Part shown: positions 1-10,164 of the stretch, piece by piece
Numbering within the stretch: the first letter of the stretch is position 1
Layout of the letters: each line of letters starts with the position of its first letter
From: Alphaproteobacteria bacterium
GTDB lineage: Bacteria > Pseudomonadota > Alphaproteobacteria > JAEUKQ01 > JAIBAD01
Direction of reading: 5' to 3'
DNA length: 64,000 nt
NCBI GenBank assembly: GCA_019695395.1
Contig: JAIBAD010000001.1
Location: forward strand, 24,001 to 88,000
Position numbers and translations under genes: made by a program
Notes under the pieces: model-generated
What the model saw: the letters and a program-made list of their open reading frames with translations, nothing else
What the model was told of the DNA's origin: nothing
Database searches by the model: none

Positions 1-1208
1 GGCGCACATGCAACTGCCATAACAAGCTTGGCCCCATCTTTCGCAATACCACCATTTTCATATTTTTTGCCTACCATAAAACCAGTTATATTTTGCAAAA
101 AAAGCAAGGGTATTTGTCGTGCAGAGCACAATTCAATAAAATGCGTTCCTTTCAAAGACGATTCTGAAAAAAGAATCCCATTATTTGCAATTATTCCTAT
201 AGGATATCCATGAATTTTTGCAAAACCACAAACTAATGTTTGGCCATAAAGCTGTTTAAATTCATCAAAAACACTTCCATCTACGAGACGCGCGATAATT
301 TCACGTACATCATAAGGTTCCCTAGTATCTGAAGGAATAATACCATACAAATCTTCAATATCATATAAAGGTTCTGGACCTGCCAATGATACGCTAGGAT
401 TAAGTTTATTAAGATTGCGAACACAATCACGCGTTAAAGACAAAGCATGTTCATCATTCAATGCATAATAGTCAGCTACGCCCGAGATACGGGTGTGCAC
501 ATCCGCACCACCAAGATCTTCTGATGTAACAATTTCACCAGTTGCTGCCTTAACTAAAGGAGGGCCACCCAAAAATATAGTGCCTTGATTTTTAACAATA
601 ATTGATTCATCCGCCATAGCCGGTATATAAGCACCACCAGCTGTACATGACCCCATAACAACAGCAATTTGCGCAATATTTTTTGATGACATTCTAGCTT
701 GATTAAAAAATATTCGTCCAAAATGGTCACGATCAGGAAAAACTTCATCTTGCAAAGGCAAATAGGCCCCACCTGAGTCAACAAGATAAATACACGGTAA
801 ATTATTTTGTTCAGCAATTTCCTGGGCACGTAAATGTTTTTTAACGGTCATAGGGAAATAGGTACCACCTTTGACAGTAGCATCATTTGCAACAATCATA
901 CATTGTTGACCAGAAACTTGACCAATACCCGTCACCAGACCGGCAGAAGACACATTTCCGTCATACATCCCAAAAGCCGCAAGTTGTGATAATTCTAAAA
1001 AAGCTGATCCTTGATCCAAAAGCAAATTAATACGATCACGCACAAGCAATTTTTTTCTTTGTTGATGTTTTTGGCGCGCCAGATCATCCCCACCTTTGGA
1101 CACAGTTTTTACATGCTTTTTAAGGTCATGAACCACAAGATTCATAGCCTCTTTATTGCGTTGATACTTTACATCTTGCTTATTTAAAGTTGTTTTTAAA
1201 ATACTCAT
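1..1208 (-). CDS. mccB: Methylcrotonyl-CoA carboxylase, carboxyltransferase (beta) subunit, partial
   Basis: Reading the minus strand from the ATG at 1208 gives an uninterrupted frame of about 402 codons that leaves the window at its left edge, so the C-terminus is missing (the family is usually about 535 residues). The protein carries the acyl-CoA carboxylase carboxyltransferase fold, with stretches such as [25 protein letters not shown] and [11 protein letters not shown] that fit the MCC/GCC beta subclass better than propionyl-CoA carboxylase. It would transfer carboxyl from carboxybiotin to 3-methylcrotonyl-CoA in leucine degradation. It follows the SDR gene by 3 bp and shares a strand with an isovaleryl-CoA dehydrogenase, the preceding step of the same pathway. 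The biotin subunit should lie further left. Geranyl-CoA carboxylase is the main alternative. Confidence 0.9.
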   Translation of the reverse strand, partial: MSILKTTLNKQDVKYQRNKEAMNLVVHDLKKHVKTVSKGGDDLARQKHQQRKKLLVRDRINLLLDQGSAFLELSQLAAFGMYDGNVSSAGLVTGIGQVSGQQCMIVANDATVKGGTYFPMTVKKHLRAQEIAEQNNLPCIYLVDSGGAYLPLQDEVFPDRDHFGRIFFNQARMSSKNIAQIAVVMGSCTAGGAYIPAMADESIIVKNQGTIFLGGPPLVKAATGEIVTSEDLGGADVHTRISGVADYYALNDEHALSLTRDCVRNLNKLNPSVSLAGPEPLYDIEDLYGIIPSDTREPYDVREIIARLVDGSVFDEFKQLYGQTLVCGFAKIHGYPIGIIANNGILFSESSLKGTHFIELCSARQIPLLFLQNITGFMVGKKYENGGIAKDGAKLVMAVACA

Positions 1209-1211
1209 TCT

Positions 1212-1892
1212 TCACCATGGTAATTTAGAACCATCATAATTTAAAAACGACCCTGTGTCTTGAGGCTTTATTGTATCTATGGTCCGACGTATGGCAGTAA
1301 CACTTTCATTGACGGTTAAAGGGGCATTTTGGCCACCCATATCCGTTTTAACCCAACCAGGATGAATAGCAACAGCTTTAATATTGTCAGATTTCAAATC
1401 AACAGCAAGATTTTTTGTAGCCATATTAAGAGCTGCCTTACTAGTTCGATAGGCGTAATATTGCCCACTTTGGTTATCTTCAATACTACCCATTCTGCTT
1501 GTAATATTTACAACAAGTTTTTTATCTCCTTTAAGAAGAGATCCACGAAAATATTCAACCATATGAATAGGGCCAATAACATTTGTGACAAATGTCGATA
1601 CCCAAGATGTCGTGGATGTTTTACCTAATGTATCTTCAAATGTACCGACCCCAGCATTATTTAGCAAAATATCTAGCTTTTGTGTGGATAATTTTTTAGC
1701 CAAATTTTCTATTTGTTTTTCATCTGTAACATCTAATTCACAAATTTCTATATTACCTTTTAAAGATTTAAGATTAGAAGAAGTAGCCAAAGATCTGCAA
1801 CATGCAATAACATGCCAATCATCTTTTAGATATTGGCGGGTAAATTCAAGACCTAATCCACGACTGGTACCTGTAATTAAGATTGTGGGCAT
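1212..1892 (-). CDS. Short-chain dehydrogenase/reductase
   Basis: A 226-residue classical SDR. It has the N-terminal dinucleotide-binding motif TGTSRGLG at about residues 7-14, the NNAG motif, and the catalytic YRTSK (YxxxK) with an upstream Ser in NITSRMGS. The short C-terminus resembles the C-factor/CsgA-like SDR group. The substrate cannot be read from sequence. It sits inside the leucine-degradation operon between a RidA-like gene, which it overlaps by 16 bp, and mccB, which starts 3 bp after it, so translational coupling is likely. A role in leucine or isoprenoid breakdown is inference from position only. Confidence 0.85.
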   Translation of the reverse strand: MPTILITGTSRGLGLEFTRQYLKDDWHVIACCRSLATSSNLKSLKGNIEICELDVTDEKQIENLAKKLSTQKLDILLNNAGVGTFEDTLGKTSTTSWVSTFVTNVIGPIHMVEYFRGSLLKGDKKLVVNITSRMGSIEDNQSGQYYAYRTSKAALNMATKNLAVDLKSDNIKAVAIHPGWVKTDMGGQNAPLTVNESVTAIRRTIDTIKPQDTGSFLNYDGSKLPW

Positions 1893-2284
1893 GAACTATT
1901 ATCCTTTTTTTGTTTAGCTATAATTTCAACTTCAATCTTTACTCTGGGATCAACCAACCCACAAATAATTGCCGTTGTTGCAGGCCGAATTACATTAAAA
2001 TATTGATGTAATATTGGTCTAATAATAAGCCAATCTGCAGATTCAACTAAATAATATCGCATTTGCACAATGTCTTCCAAGCTTGCACGAGCTTCTTTTA
2101 AAGTTGAAATAATATTTTCAAACACTTTATGTGTTTGATCATGAATATTATCAGAAATAAACATCGTTTTATAATCAAACCCTGCTGTAGATGAAATAAA
2201 AATCCATCCATCTTCAATAACCGCCCTTGAATATCCTGTGTTATTTTCTAATGTTGAGCTAGAAGATATTAATTGTCTTGTCAT
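1877..2284 (-). CDS. RidA (YjgF/UK114) family protein
   Basis: A 135-residue protein with the RidA fold and the C-terminal signature around RPATTAIICGLVDPRVKIEV. Archetypal RidA deaminates reactive enamines and imines using an arginine in the PARS motif. Here the equivalent residues read PATT, so that arginine is missing and imine-deaminase activity cannot be assumed. It lies directly downstream of isovaleryl-CoA dehydrogenase and overlaps the following SDR by 16 bp, placing it in the leucine-degradation operon. It may belong to one of the Rid subfamilies lacking the arginine. Function is otherwise unknown. Confidence 0.8.
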   Translation of the reverse strand: MTRQLISSSSTLENNTGYSRAVIEDGWIFISSTAGFDYKTMFISDNIHDQTHKVFENIISTLKEARASLEDIVQMRYYLVESADWLIIRPILHQYFNVIRPATTAIICGLVDPRVKIEVEIIAKQKKDNSSCPQS

Positions 2285-2293
2285 TAAATAACC

Positions 2294-3457
2294 TTATGCT
2301 GTTTGTTTAAATAATTCACGACCAATAAGCATACGTCTGATTTCTGACGTACCTGCACCAATTTCATAAAGTTTGGCATCACGTAATAATCTACCCGTCG
2401 GATATTCATTAATATAACCATTTCCCCCCAAAGCTTGAATAGCTTCTAAAGCCATCCATGTCGCTTTTTCTGCTGCATAAAGAATAGCACCTGCAGCGTC
2501 TATTCTTGTGGTTTTATTTTTATCACAAGCCTTAGCAACAGAATAGACATAAGATTTAGCTGCATTCATTGTTGTATACATATCAGCAATTTTACCTTGC
2601 ATAAGTTGAAATTCCCCAATAGCTTGCCCAAATTGTTTACGTTCATGAATATAAGGAAGTACAATATCCATACAAGCTTGCATAATACCCAAAGGCCCAC
2701 CTGATAAAACAACACGTTCATAGTCAAGTCCGCTCATTAAAATATTAACACCTTCGCCCTCTCTACCTAAAAGATTTTCAACCGGAACCTGACAATCTTC
2801 AAATACTAATTCGCATGTATTGGATCCACGCATTCCTAATTTATCAAGTTTTTGTGCAGTACGAAATCCCGGCATATCTCTTTCTATTAAAAATGCTGAT
2901 ATTCCACGTGGGCCAGCATTAGGATCCGTTTTTGCATATACAATTAACACATGGGCATCAGGCCCATTAGTAATCCACATTTTTGTTCCATTTAATATAT
3001 AATGGTCTTTCTTCTTTTCTGCCTTTGTACGCATACTAACAACATCGGAGCCGGACCCCACTTCACTCATAGCCAAAGCCCCAATATAATCACCTGAAAT
3101 CAATTTTGGTAAAAATTTATCTTTTTGAGATTTGTTTCCATTTCTGCGCAATTGATTGACACATAAATTTGAATGGGCGCCATAACTTAACCCAACACTA
3201 GCAGAAGACCTACTAATTTCCTCTACAGCAATAACGTGTTCGAGATACCCCATAGCTGATCCGCCGTAAGTTTCTTCAGCTGTAATTCCAAGTAACCCTA
3301 AATTACCCATTTTTTTCCACAAATCTGAAGGAAAATTATTATCTCGATCAATTTCTGCTGCCCTATGGGCTATTTCATTTTGGGCAAATTGACGTACTGT
3401 TTCTCGAAGTGAATCTGCAGTTTCACCAAGATCAAAATCAAATAATGTATTGGACAT
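2294..3457 (-). CDS. ivd: Isovaleryl-CoA dehydrogenase
   Basis: An acyl-CoA dehydrogenase of 387 residues from the chosen start (MSNTLFDF). A GGGGG Shine-Dalgarno lies just upstream of this ATG; an in-frame ATG five codons earlier has no comparable site. It catalyses FAD-dependent oxidation of isovaleryl-CoA to 3-methylcrotonyl-CoA, with electrons passing to ETF. Visible family signatures are [33 protein letters not shown], the Glu-containing [13 protein letters not shown] region where isovaleryl-CoA dehydrogenases carry their catalytic base, and the C-terminal [17 protein letters not shown]. It heads the run ridA-like, SDR, mccB. The 23-bp gap to the maeB stop allows readthrough from that gene. 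Confidence 0.93.
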   Translation of the reverse strand: MSNTLFDFDLGETADSLRETVRQFAQNEIAHRAAEIDRDNNFPSDLWKKMGNLGLLGITAEETYGGSAMGYLEHVIAVEEISRSSASVGLSYGAHSNLCVNQLRRNGNKSQKDKFLPKLISGDYIGALAMSEVGSGSDVVSMRTKAEKKKDHYILNGTKMWITNGPDAHVLIVYAKTDPNAGPRGISAFLIERDMPGFRTAQKLDKLGMRGSNTCELVFEDCQVPVENLLGREGEGVNILMSGLDYERVVLSGGPLGIMQACMDIVLPYIHERKQFGQAIGEFQLMQGKIADMYTTMNAAKSYVYSVAKACDKNKTTRIDAAGAILYAAEKATWMALEAIQALGGNGYINEYPTGRLLRDAKLYEIGAGTSEIRRMLIGRELFKQTA

Positions 3458-3480
3458 ATTTCCCCCTATCATTCATTGTA

Positions 3481-5748
3481 TCAATTTTGACTTGCTCCTA
3501 CAACAGCAACCGCACTCATATTCACAATACCTCGGGGTGTTGTTGATGGAGACAAGATATGCGCCGATGATTTTAATCCTAAAAGAATAGGACCAATTGA
3601 TAAACCTTGACCTAATTCTCTTAATAAACCCAATGAAATATTTGCAGCGTCAAGTGTAGGCATAATTAATAAATTCGCTTGACCTTGAAGCTTTGCATTA
3701 GGTAATTGTTGCCGTCTTATTTGTTCAGATATAGCAGTCCCCCCCCCAATTTCTCCTTCAATTTCTAAATCTGGAGATTTTTGTTTTACCAGATGATAAG
3801 CCTTGCGCATTTTCAAAGCTGAAGGTGTATCTGAACTACCAAAATTTGAATGTGATAATAACGCAACTTTTGGAACAATACCAAATTTACGTAATTCTTC
3901 AACAGCTAACAATGTTGATTCAGCAATTTGCTCAGCTGTGGGGTCTGATATAACTTGCGTATCGGCCATAAAAATAACCCCACGTTGTAAAATGAGAACG
4001 CTCAAACAAGATAAAGAAGTTACATCTTGGCGTAATCCAATAATATGATTGAGGTGCTCTAGATGGTCATTAAAACGTCCCACCGTACCACAAATCAAAC
4101 TATCCGCATCCCCTTTTTTAACCATCAAACTTGCAATAATAGTATTATTGGTACGCACTAAAGTTTTAGCCAAATCAGGTGTTACCCCTTTACGTTCCAT
4201 TAAATGATGATAAAGTTGCCAATAAAGAGGAAATTGCGGATCATCTTCAGGATCTATCAATTTAAAATCCTTACCAATTTTTAATCTTAATCCCAGTTTT
4301 TCTAATCTTTTTGCAACAACCCTTGGACGACCAATTAAAATAGGTTCTGCCAATTTTTCATCAACAACTGTTTGTATCGCACGTAAAACTCTTTCTTCTT
4401 CACCCTCTGCATAAACTAATCTTAAAGGTTTATATCGTGCTCTCTCAAATAAAGGTTTCATCACTAAACCTGAACGAAAAACAAATTGATTCAGTGTTTG
4501 TCGATATACATTAAAATCATTAATTGGTCTTGTAGCCACCCCACTATCCATAGCAGCCTGGGCAACAGCAGGCGCAATTTCGAGAATTAATCGTGGATCA
4601 AATGGTCGTGGAATAATATAGTCAGGTCCAAAACAAAGACTTTCACCTCCATAGGCACTCGCTACAATATCTGAACTTTCTGCGTGGGCAAGATTAGCTA
4701 ATGCTTTCACACATGCAATTTTCATAGCTTCATTAATTGTAGTTGCCCCAACATCTAAAGCACCACGGAATATAAATGGAAAACAAAGGACATTATTAAC
4801 CTGGTTTGGATAGTCAGAACGACCTGTTGCTATGATAGCATCAGGTCTAACCGATTTTACTATCTCAGGCATAATTTCAGGTTTTGGGTTCGCTAAAGCA
4901 AAAATTAAAGGATTTGGCGCCATCAATGATATTATTTCACCTGTCACCACATCAGGTGCAGATAATCCTAAAAAAATATCGGCATCTTTCATTACATCGC
5001 TCAAAACACGAGCTTTAGTTTCTTGTGCATAACGTTTTTTACGTTCATCCATTAATTCTGTCCTACCACGCCACACAACACCTGCTATATCTGTAACCGT
5101 AATATGGGGAATAGGCATACCAAGATCTACCAATAAATCTAGACAAGCAAGAGCAGCAGCCCCTGCCCCCGAAGTTACCAATTTAACATTCTCAAGCTTT
5201 TTACCAACAATTTTTAGTCCATTAATAATGGCAGCCGCCACAATAATTGCTGTCCCATGTTGATCATCATGAAAAACTGGTATTTTCATACGTTCACGCA
5301 ACCGTCGTTCAACTTCAAAACATTCGGGCGCTTTAATATCTTCAAGATTGATGCCCCCAAATGTAGGCTCTAAACTTGCAATAATATCAACTAATTTTTC
5401 AGGGTTTTTTTCAGAAATTTCTACATCAAAAACATCTATACCGGCAAATGTTTTAAAAAGAACTGCCTTGCCTTCCATAACAGGTTTTGCTGCTAAGGGA
5501 CCAATATCACCTAGCCCTAAAACCGCTGTACCATTTGTTATAACTGCAACTAAATTACCGCGTGCAGTTAAATTTGCGATCTCTGCTTGATTTTTTGCAA
5601 TTGCTTCACAGGCTGCTGCAACACCAGGTGAATAAGCTAATGCAAGATCACGTTGATTTGCTAAAGGTTTAGTTGCGACAACGGCCAATTTACCAGGCGT
5701 TGGATATTTGTGGTAATCTAGGGCACTATCATTAAGTTTATCTGACAT
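3481..5748 (-). CDS. maeB: NADP-dependent malic enzyme with phosphotransacetylase-like C-terminal domain
   Basis: A 755-residue MaeB-type malic enzyme. The N-terminal half (about 1-430) is the malic enzyme proper, with the [15 protein letters not shown] start, the [20 protein letters not shown] block and the [10 protein letters not shown] and [16 protein letters not shown] cofactor region. The C-terminal half (about 430-755) is the phosphate acetyl/butyryl-transferase-like domain, which is regulatory in this family. It decarboxylates malate to pyruvate with NADP reduction. The start is the ATG at 5748. The open frame runs 40 codons further upstream, but that extension crosses the tRNA-Leu gene and has no family similarity. 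It lies directly upstream of the leucine-degradation genes on the same strand. Confidence 0.95.
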   Translation of the reverse strand: MSDKLNDSALDYHKYPTPGKLAVVATKPLANQRDLALAYSPGVAAACEAIAKNQAEIANLTARGNLVAVITNGTAVLGLGDIGPLAAKPVMEGKAVLFKTFAGIDVFDVEISEKNPEKLVDIIASLEPTFGGINLEDIKAPECFEVERRLRERMKIPVFHDDQHGTAIIVAAAIINGLKIVGKKLENVKLVTSGAGAAALACLDLLVDLGMPIPHITVTDIAGVVWRGRTELMDERKKRYAQETKARVLSDVMKDADIFLGLSAPDVVTGEIISLMAPNPLIFALANPKPEIMPEIVKSVRPDAIIATGRSDYPNQVNNVLCFPFIFRGALDVGATTINEAMKIACVKALANLAHAESSDIVASAYGGESLCFGPDYIIPRPFDPRLILEIAPAVAQAAMDSGVATRPINDFNVYRQTLNQFVFRSGLVMKPLFERARYKPLRLVYAEGEEERVLRAIQTVVDEKLAEPILIGRPRVVAKRLEKLGLRLKIGKDFKLIDPEDDPQFPLYWQLYHHLMERKGVTPDLAKTLVRTNNTIIASLMVKKGDADSLICGTVGRFNDHLEHLNHIIGLRQDVTSLSCLSVLILQRGVIFMADTQVISDPTAEQIAESTLLAVEELRKFGIVPKVALLSHSNFGSSDTPSALKMRKAYHLVKQKSPDLEIEGEIGGGTAISEQIRRQQLPNAKLQGQANLLIMPTLDAANISLGLLRELGQGLSIGPILLGLKSSAHILSPSTTPRGIVNMSAVAVVGASQN

Positions 5749-5824
5749 AGAATTTATTACGTTAATTGATGAACTTATAGAATACCATATGTGACCCTTA
5801 CTCTTTAAGACAAGAATCTTTTTA

Positions 5825-5911
5825 TGGTGCGGCCGAGAAGACTCGAACTTCCAAGAGATTTCTCCCACAGCGACCTCAACGCTGCGCGTCTACCAATTCC
5901 GCCACGACCGC
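5825..5911 (-). tRNA. tRNA-Leu (anticodon GAG)
   Basis: An 87-nt cloverleaf can be folded on the minus strand. The 7-bp acceptor stem pairs GCGGTCG with CGGCCGC (one G-U). The D-arm contains GGCGGAATTGGTAGACGC. The anticodon stem CAGCG/CGCTG holds the loop TTGAGGT with anticodon GAG. A long variable arm typical of class II tRNAs follows, then a T-loop with GTTCGAGTC, and a genomically encoded CCA at the 3' end (TGG at 5825-5827 on the plus strand). GAG reads CTC and CTT leucine codons. It lies 76 bp upstream of maeB. Confidence 0.95.
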
Positions 5912-6006
5912 ATCTGGCTTTGCTTTTTTTAATAGAATAGTTTTAAATACTCTATGGAGTTAGCAAATCACAAATAAATTAGCAAGTACAGAACGATTTT
6001 TATTTT

Positions 6007-6657
6007 ATGTCTAAAAATTTTGTTGAATGGAAAATAGAAAATAAGCCTATTCCCTATGAAAAGGCTCTTTCTTTTATGGAGAAAAGGGTAGATGATATTA
6101 GAAAGGGCATAAAACCTGAAATGATTTGGATCTTAGAACATCCAGATTTATATACCGCAGGAACAAGCGCTCAACAAAAAGACTTATTAGAACCTTCAAA
6201 ATTCCCTGTTTTCAAAACAGGGCGTGGTGGTCAATACACCTATCACGGGCCAGGCCAGCGAATAATTTACGTTATGCTAAATTTATCTGAACGAAATCCT
6301 GATATTAGATGGTTTGTTTCCCAATTAGAAAAATGGATAATAGAAACGTTAAAAGAATTTGGTATCCAAGGATTATGTCACCCGGAAAGAATAGGTATTT
6401 GGGTCAAAAGACCTGATAAAGGTATGGGATATGAAGATAAAATTGCAGCCTTAGGTATACGTATAAGAAAATGGGTCAGTTTTCACGGAATTGCTTTAAA
6501 TATTAATCCTAATCTTGAAAATTTTTCTGCTATTGTTCCTTGTGGAATAAATAATCCTTTTTATGGGGTCACATCTTTTGTTGATTTAGGTTATAAACTA
6601 GATGTCAATATCATTGACCAAACTCTAAGAAAAAAATTCCTAAATTTTTTTAATTAG
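6007..6657 (+). CDS. lipB: Lipoyl(octanoyl) transferase
   Basis: A 216-residue LipB. It moves octanoyl from octanoyl-ACP to the lipoyl domains of 2-oxoacid dehydrogenases and the glycine cleavage system, the first step of lipoate assembly. The signature GRGGQYTYHGPGQ is at residues 72-84. The catalytic pair is visible as Lys145 in KIAALG and Cys179 in IVPCGI. Length is normal for the family. It is a single plus-strand gene whose last 8 bp overlap the 3' end of plsY, a tail-to-tail arrangement with no terminator between them. Confidence 0.95.
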   Translation: MSKNFVEWKIENKPIPYEKALSFMEKRVDDIRKGIKPEMIWILEHPDLYTAGTSAQQKDLLEPSKFPVFKTGRGGQYTYHGPGQRIIYVMLNLSERNPDIRWFVSQLEKWIIETLKEFGIQGLCHPERIGIWVKRPDKGMGYEDKIAALGIRIRKWVSFHGIALNINPNLENFSAIVPCGINNPFYGVTSFVDLGYKLDVNIIDQTLRKKFLNFFN

Positions 6658-7261
6658 ATTTTTGACCAATTTTGGGCTCTATCCCTTTGATGATCCGATA
6701 AATATTTTGATAATGGCGTATCCAAACTAAACCCATGATTATTAAAGCAAAAAGAGCATATTGGTAACCTAAAAAAAACCACCCATATAAAGGTGCAAAA
6801 GCTATTGATATAAGAGATGCCAAAGAAGACATGCGCCCCAAAAAAGCAACACTTATCCATACACCCATGATTGATACACCCCACAACCCATTAAGTCCCA
6901 AAAAAATACCAAGAGCTGTGGCAACCCCCTTACCACCTTTAAATTTAAGCCAAATTGGAAATAAATGACCAATAAAACTGCCAAAACTTGCAATTAATGC
7001 CATATCTTTTCCCCAATAAGAAGCTAGAATAACCGCTAATGTACCTTTCAACCCATCTAACAAAAGTGTTGCTATTGCCAGGCTTTTATTTCCTGTTCGC
7101 AAAACATTTGTTGCACCAATATTGCCCGACCCCATTTGGCGAATATCACCCAATCCAGCTATTTTAACTAAAATTAATCCAAAAGGTATTGAACCTAATA
7201 AATATCCTAAAATTAAACAAAGAAGCCAAGTGAGATTAACATCAACTAATAAATCCGACAT
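6650..7261 (-). CDS. plsY: Acyl-phosphate:glycerol-3-phosphate acyltransferase
   Basis: A PlsY membrane enzyme of 203 residues that makes lysophosphatidic acid from acyl-phosphate and glycerol-3-phosphate. Family motifs are GSIPFGLIL near residue 23, GSGNIGATNVLR and the KGGKGVAT phosphate-binding loop. Several hydrophobic segments predict an inner-membrane protein with multiple spans. The start is taken as the ATG at 7261; a GTG one codon upstream is also possible. It overlaps the end of pyrC by about 20 bp and is co-transcribed with pyrB and pyrC, an arrangement familiar in alphaproteobacteria. Confidence 0.93.
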   Translation of the reverse strand: MSDLLVDVNLTWLLCLILGYLLGSIPFGLILVKIAGLGDIRQMGSGNIGATNVLRTGNKSLAIATLLLDGLKGTLAVILASYWGKDMALIASFGSFIGHLFPIWLKFKGGKGVATALGIFLGLNGLWGVSIMGVWISVAFLGRMSSLASLISIAFAPLYGWFFLGYQYALFALIIMGLVWIRHYQNIYRIIKGIEPKIGQKSN

Positions 7262-8585
7262 CACTTTTTTCCCAATTATATATTAATCTTCCATTCGCAA
7301 AAGTATATAGAATATGACCTTGAACCAAACGACCATCAAAAGGTGAATTTTTAGATTTACTTAAAAATTTATCTACGGAAATTTTGTTTGGCTTTTCCAA
7401 ATCAAATAAAACTAAATCAGCAGGTGCATTTTTTGCAATTCTTCCTTGGGGTAATTTTAAAAGATTAGCCGGATTAGAAGTGATTTTTGCTAATAAATTT
7501 AATAAGGGTATCTCTCCCTTATGGTAAAGTTCTAAACTTAACGTAAACAGAGTTTCTAGCCCAACAATTCCAAAAGCAGCTTGATTAAAAGGTAAGCGTT
7601 TTGATTCCTGATCTTGGGGGGTATGATCGCTTGCAATACAATCAATAATTCCATCAATCAATCCTTGCACAATAGCCTTTCTATCTTTTTCCTGGCGCAA
7701 TGGCGGGGAAAGCTTCGTGAAAGTCCTATAATCCCCTATTTCATATTCATTCAAACTAAAATAAGGGGGGGCTGTATCACATGTAACCCTTAAGCCTTGT
7801 TCTTTTGCTTTTTTAATAGCTTCAACAGCTGCTGCTGTTGAAATATGCGCCACATGATATCTTGAATTAGTTAAAGTTACTAATTGTAAATCACGCTCAA
7901 TCTGCATAACCTCTGCACAGGATGGAATTGCTGGCAACCCCAATCTTGTTGCTAATTCACCTTCATTAACACAACCCGAAAATGCCAAACGATAATCTTC
8001 CGGATGCTGAACAATTAATAAATCAAATGCACTTGAATAACTAAGTGCGCGACGCATAACAGTTGGGTCATCAACCGCCATTAATCCATCCGTAAAAGCA
8101 ATTGCCCCACTTTCTGCCAAAAGACCCATCTCACTTAAATCTTTACCTAACAATCCTTTGGTAATAGCCCCATAACAATAGACTTTAGGTGATGTTGTTT
8201 GTTGGGCGCGCTTTGTAATAAATTCTAAAACAGAGACATCATCAATAACCGGATTGGTATTAGGTAAACACACCAAACTTGTTATTCCACCAGCAGCTGC
8301 AGCCTTTCCTGCTGTTGCAATAGTTTCTTTATGTGTGTAGCCTGGTTCACATAATTGCACACGTAAATCAATAAATCCTGGTGCCACACAATAATTATTA
8401 CAATTTAATTTGAAAAAATCTTTATTTAATGCTTCATCATGAATATGATAACCTATATCAATGATTAAATCATCTTTGATTAAAATTCCTCCTTGCGTAT
8501 CCATTCCACTTTCGGGGTCTAAAATCCTAGCATTTAATAAAGCTATAGGTTGGCCATCTTTCAATGTGTTAAGAAAATTATCCAT
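7242..8585 (-). CDS. pyrC: Dihydroorotase-family protein, probably non-catalytic (PyrC'/PyrX-like)
   Basis: A 447-residue amidohydrolase of the class I dihydroorotase family, ATG start overlapping the end of pyrB by 8 bp. Active members carry a metal-binding H-x-H just after the beta-1 strand (as in D-x-HxH-x-REPG). Here the segment reads [10 protein letters not shown], so both histidines are Arg75 and Gln77. The TPHH segment reads APPY. Other ligands look kept: His194 (QHPED), His247 (VAHIST) and Asp320 (ASDH). Pseudomonas PyrC' has similar losses and serves as a structural partner of aspartate transcarbamoylase. I therefore infer that it assembles with PyrB and that a second, active dihydroorotase is encoded elsewhere. 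Annotation pipelines would call it pyrC. Confidence 0.85.
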   Translation of the reverse strand: MDNFLNTLKDGQPIALLNARILDPESGMDTQGGILIKDDLIIDIGYHIHDEALNKDFFKLNCNNYCVAPGFIDLRVQLCEPGYTHKETIATAGKAAAAGGITSLVCLPNTNPVIDDVSVLEFITKRAQQTTSPKVYCYGAITKGLLGKDLSEMGLLAESGAIAFTDGLMAVDDPTVMRRALSYSSAFDLLIVQHPEDYRLAFSGCVNEGELATRLGLPAIPSCAEVMQIERDLQLVTLTNSRYHVAHISTAAAVEAIKKAKEQGLRVTCDTAPPYFSLNEYEIGDYRTFTKLSPPLRQEKDRKAIVQGLIDGIIDCIASDHTPQDQESKRLPFNQAAFGIVGLETLFTLSLELYHKGEIPLLNLLAKITSNPANLLKLPQGRIAKNAPADLVLFDLEKPNKISVDKFLSKSKNSPFDGRLVQGHILYTFANGRLIYNWEKSDVGFIS

Positions 8586-9522
8586 GATCTATACTATTTA
8601 ATCTTAAATTTCTTGTATACATATCAAGACATGCCATCCTTACAGCAACCCCCATTTCCACTTGTTCTTGAATAAGGCTGCGATGAATATCATCAGCAAC
8701 TGCACTATCTATTTCCACGCCTCTATTCATAGGACCAGGATGCATAATAAGTGTATTTTCTTTTGCTAAAGCAAGTTTTTTATAATCTAATCCAAAAAAA
8801 TGAAAATATTCTCGGAATGAAGGTACAAAGCTACCTTGCATACGTTCAGTTTGTAGGCGTAACATCATAACAATATCACAATCTTTTAACCCCTGCCGCA
8901 TATCGGTAAATACTTCTACGCCAAGATTCTCTATATGTGTTGGCAATAATGTTGGAGGGGCAATAACCCGAACGCTTGCACCCAAAGTAGTTAAAAGATA
9001 AATATTTGATCTGGCAACCCTGCTATGTAAAATGTCTCCACAAATAGCAATTATTAAACCTTGGAGTTTACCACAACGTCTTCGAATAGTTAGCCCATCT
9101 AATAAAGCTTGGGTTGGATGTTCATGACTGCCATCCCCAGCATTAATAACAACACAATTTACTTTTTGTGATAAAAGATTGACAGCACCAGAATCCGGAT
9201 GTCTTACAATCAAAACGTCAGGTGTCATGGCATTAAGCGTAAGTGCCGTATCAATCAGAGTTTCGCCTTTTTTAATTGAACTATTATTAAGCTGCATATT
9301 AATAACGTCTGCACCTAATCTTTTTCCTGCAAGCTCAAAAGATGTTCGTGTTCGAGTTGAGTTTTCAAAAAAAAGATTAATAACTGTACGGCTGCGTAAT
9401 ATATCACGCCATCTTTTTGTTTGGTGTGAAGTAAGCGTATAAGATTCACTTAAATCTAAAAGAGTCGTAATTTGGTCAATTGATAATCCTTGTATTCCAA
9501 GAAGATGCTTACGACTTTCCAT
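8578..9522 (-). CDS. pyrB: Aspartate carbamoyltransferase catalytic subunit
   Basis: A 314-residue ATCase that condenses carbamoyl phosphate with aspartate in de novo pyrimidine synthesis. The carbamoyl-phosphate loop STRTRTS is at residues 55-61. [12 protein letters not shown] and [12 protein letters not shown] supply further substrate contacts typical of the family. Length is normal for a catalytic chain. The next gene, overlapping by 8 bp, is the dihydroorotase-like protein, then plsY. No PyrI regulatory chain is seen, consistent with the PyrB/PyrC'-type complex proposed for the neighbour. Confidence 0.95.
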   Translation of the reverse strand: MESRKHLLGIQGLSIDQITTLLDLSESYTLTSHQTKRWRDILRSRTVINLFFENSTRTRTSFELAGKRLGADVINMQLNNSSIKKGETLIDTALTLNAMTPDVLIVRHPDSGAVNLLSQKVNCVVINAGDGSHEHPTQALLDGLTIRRRCGKLQGLIIAICGDILHSRVARSNIYLLTTLGASVRVIAPPTLLPTHIENLGVEVFTDMRQGLKDCDIVMMLRLQTERMQGSFVPSFREYFHFFGLDYKKLALAKENTLIMHPGPMNRGVEIDSAVADDIHRSLIQEQVEMGVAVRMACLDMYTRNLRLNSIDHG

Positions 9523-9580
9523 TAATTACTATCTATCCCCATTATTACCAAACAAAAAATAGAACCCTATCTTTAAAAAA

Positions 9581-10132
9581 TTATTTCACAGGTGCGACAA
9601 TCATAACTAATTGTTTACCTTCCATCTTTGCTTCTTGTTCAATCTTAACTTGCTCGCCTAATTCTTGTTCAATTCTTTTTAATACTTTCATTCCCAATTC
9701 ATGATGCATCATTTCCCGCCCACGAAACTGCATTGTAACTTTCACTTTATCGCCTTCTTTAATAAATTTTATAATTGATCGAAATTTTACATCATAATCA
9801 TGTTCACTAATACCTGGTCTTAATTTAATTTCTTTAATTTCAATTACCTTTTGCTTACGACGTGCTTCATGACGCTTCTTTTGCAATTCATATTTGTACT
9901 TACCAAAATCTAATATTTTACATACAGGTGGACTTGCATTTGGGGAAACTTCTACAAGGTCTAATCCCGCTTGTACGGCAAGTTTTAATGCTTCTTTTAA
10001 AGGCAATACACCAACCATATCACCCGATTCATCAACAACTCGAACTGTAGGTACAGTAATTTGGTTATTCACCCGTGGTGTATCACGCAAAACGTCACGG
10101 GATACATTATTTTCATTTAATACTTTATTGAT
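9581..10132 (-). CDS. infC: Translation initiation factor IF-3, probable ATC start
   Basis: IF-3, which keeps ribosomal subunits apart and proofreads initiator selection. The N-terminal domain (PRVNNQITVPTVRVVDESGD) and the C-terminal domain (IKEIKLRPGISEHDYDVK, VTMQFRGREMMHHELGM) are both intact. No ATG exists in frame at the 5' end. A TTG at 10090 has no ribosome-binding site, whereas an ATC at 10130-10132 sits 8 nt after AAGGAG and gives a 183-residue protein of normal length. infC is the classic gene with a rare AUU/AUC start used for autoregulation, so I chose ATC. If TTG is used instead, the protein is 169 residues. It lies between thrS and pyrB. Confidence 0.92.
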   Translation of the reverse strand: MNKVLNENNVSRDVLRDTPRVNNQITVPTVRVVDESGDMVGVLPLKEALKLAVQAGLDLVEVSPNASPPVCKILDFGKYKYELQKKRHEARRKQKVIEIKEIKLRPGISEHDYDVKFRSIIKFIKEGDKVKVTMQFRGREMMHHELGMKVLKRIEQELGEQVKIEQEAKMEGKQLVMIVAPVK

Positions 10133-10164
10133 AGTTCATACTCCTTAAATAAAATTAATTTTAT

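Noticed and set aside
28-829. Short open frames within the first kilobase (61 and 91 residues)
   Set aside because: They lie in other frames of the methylcrotonyl-CoA carboxylase gene, which is open throughout and clearly coding.
5749-5868. N-terminal 40-codon extension of the malic enzyme frame
   Set aside because: It runs through the tRNA-Leu gene and has no similarity to the family; the ATG at 5748 gives the standard N-terminus.
9523-9580. Possible rpmI-rplT after infC
   Set aside because: The gap is only 58 bp and pyrB follows; the ribosomal protein genes are simply not here.
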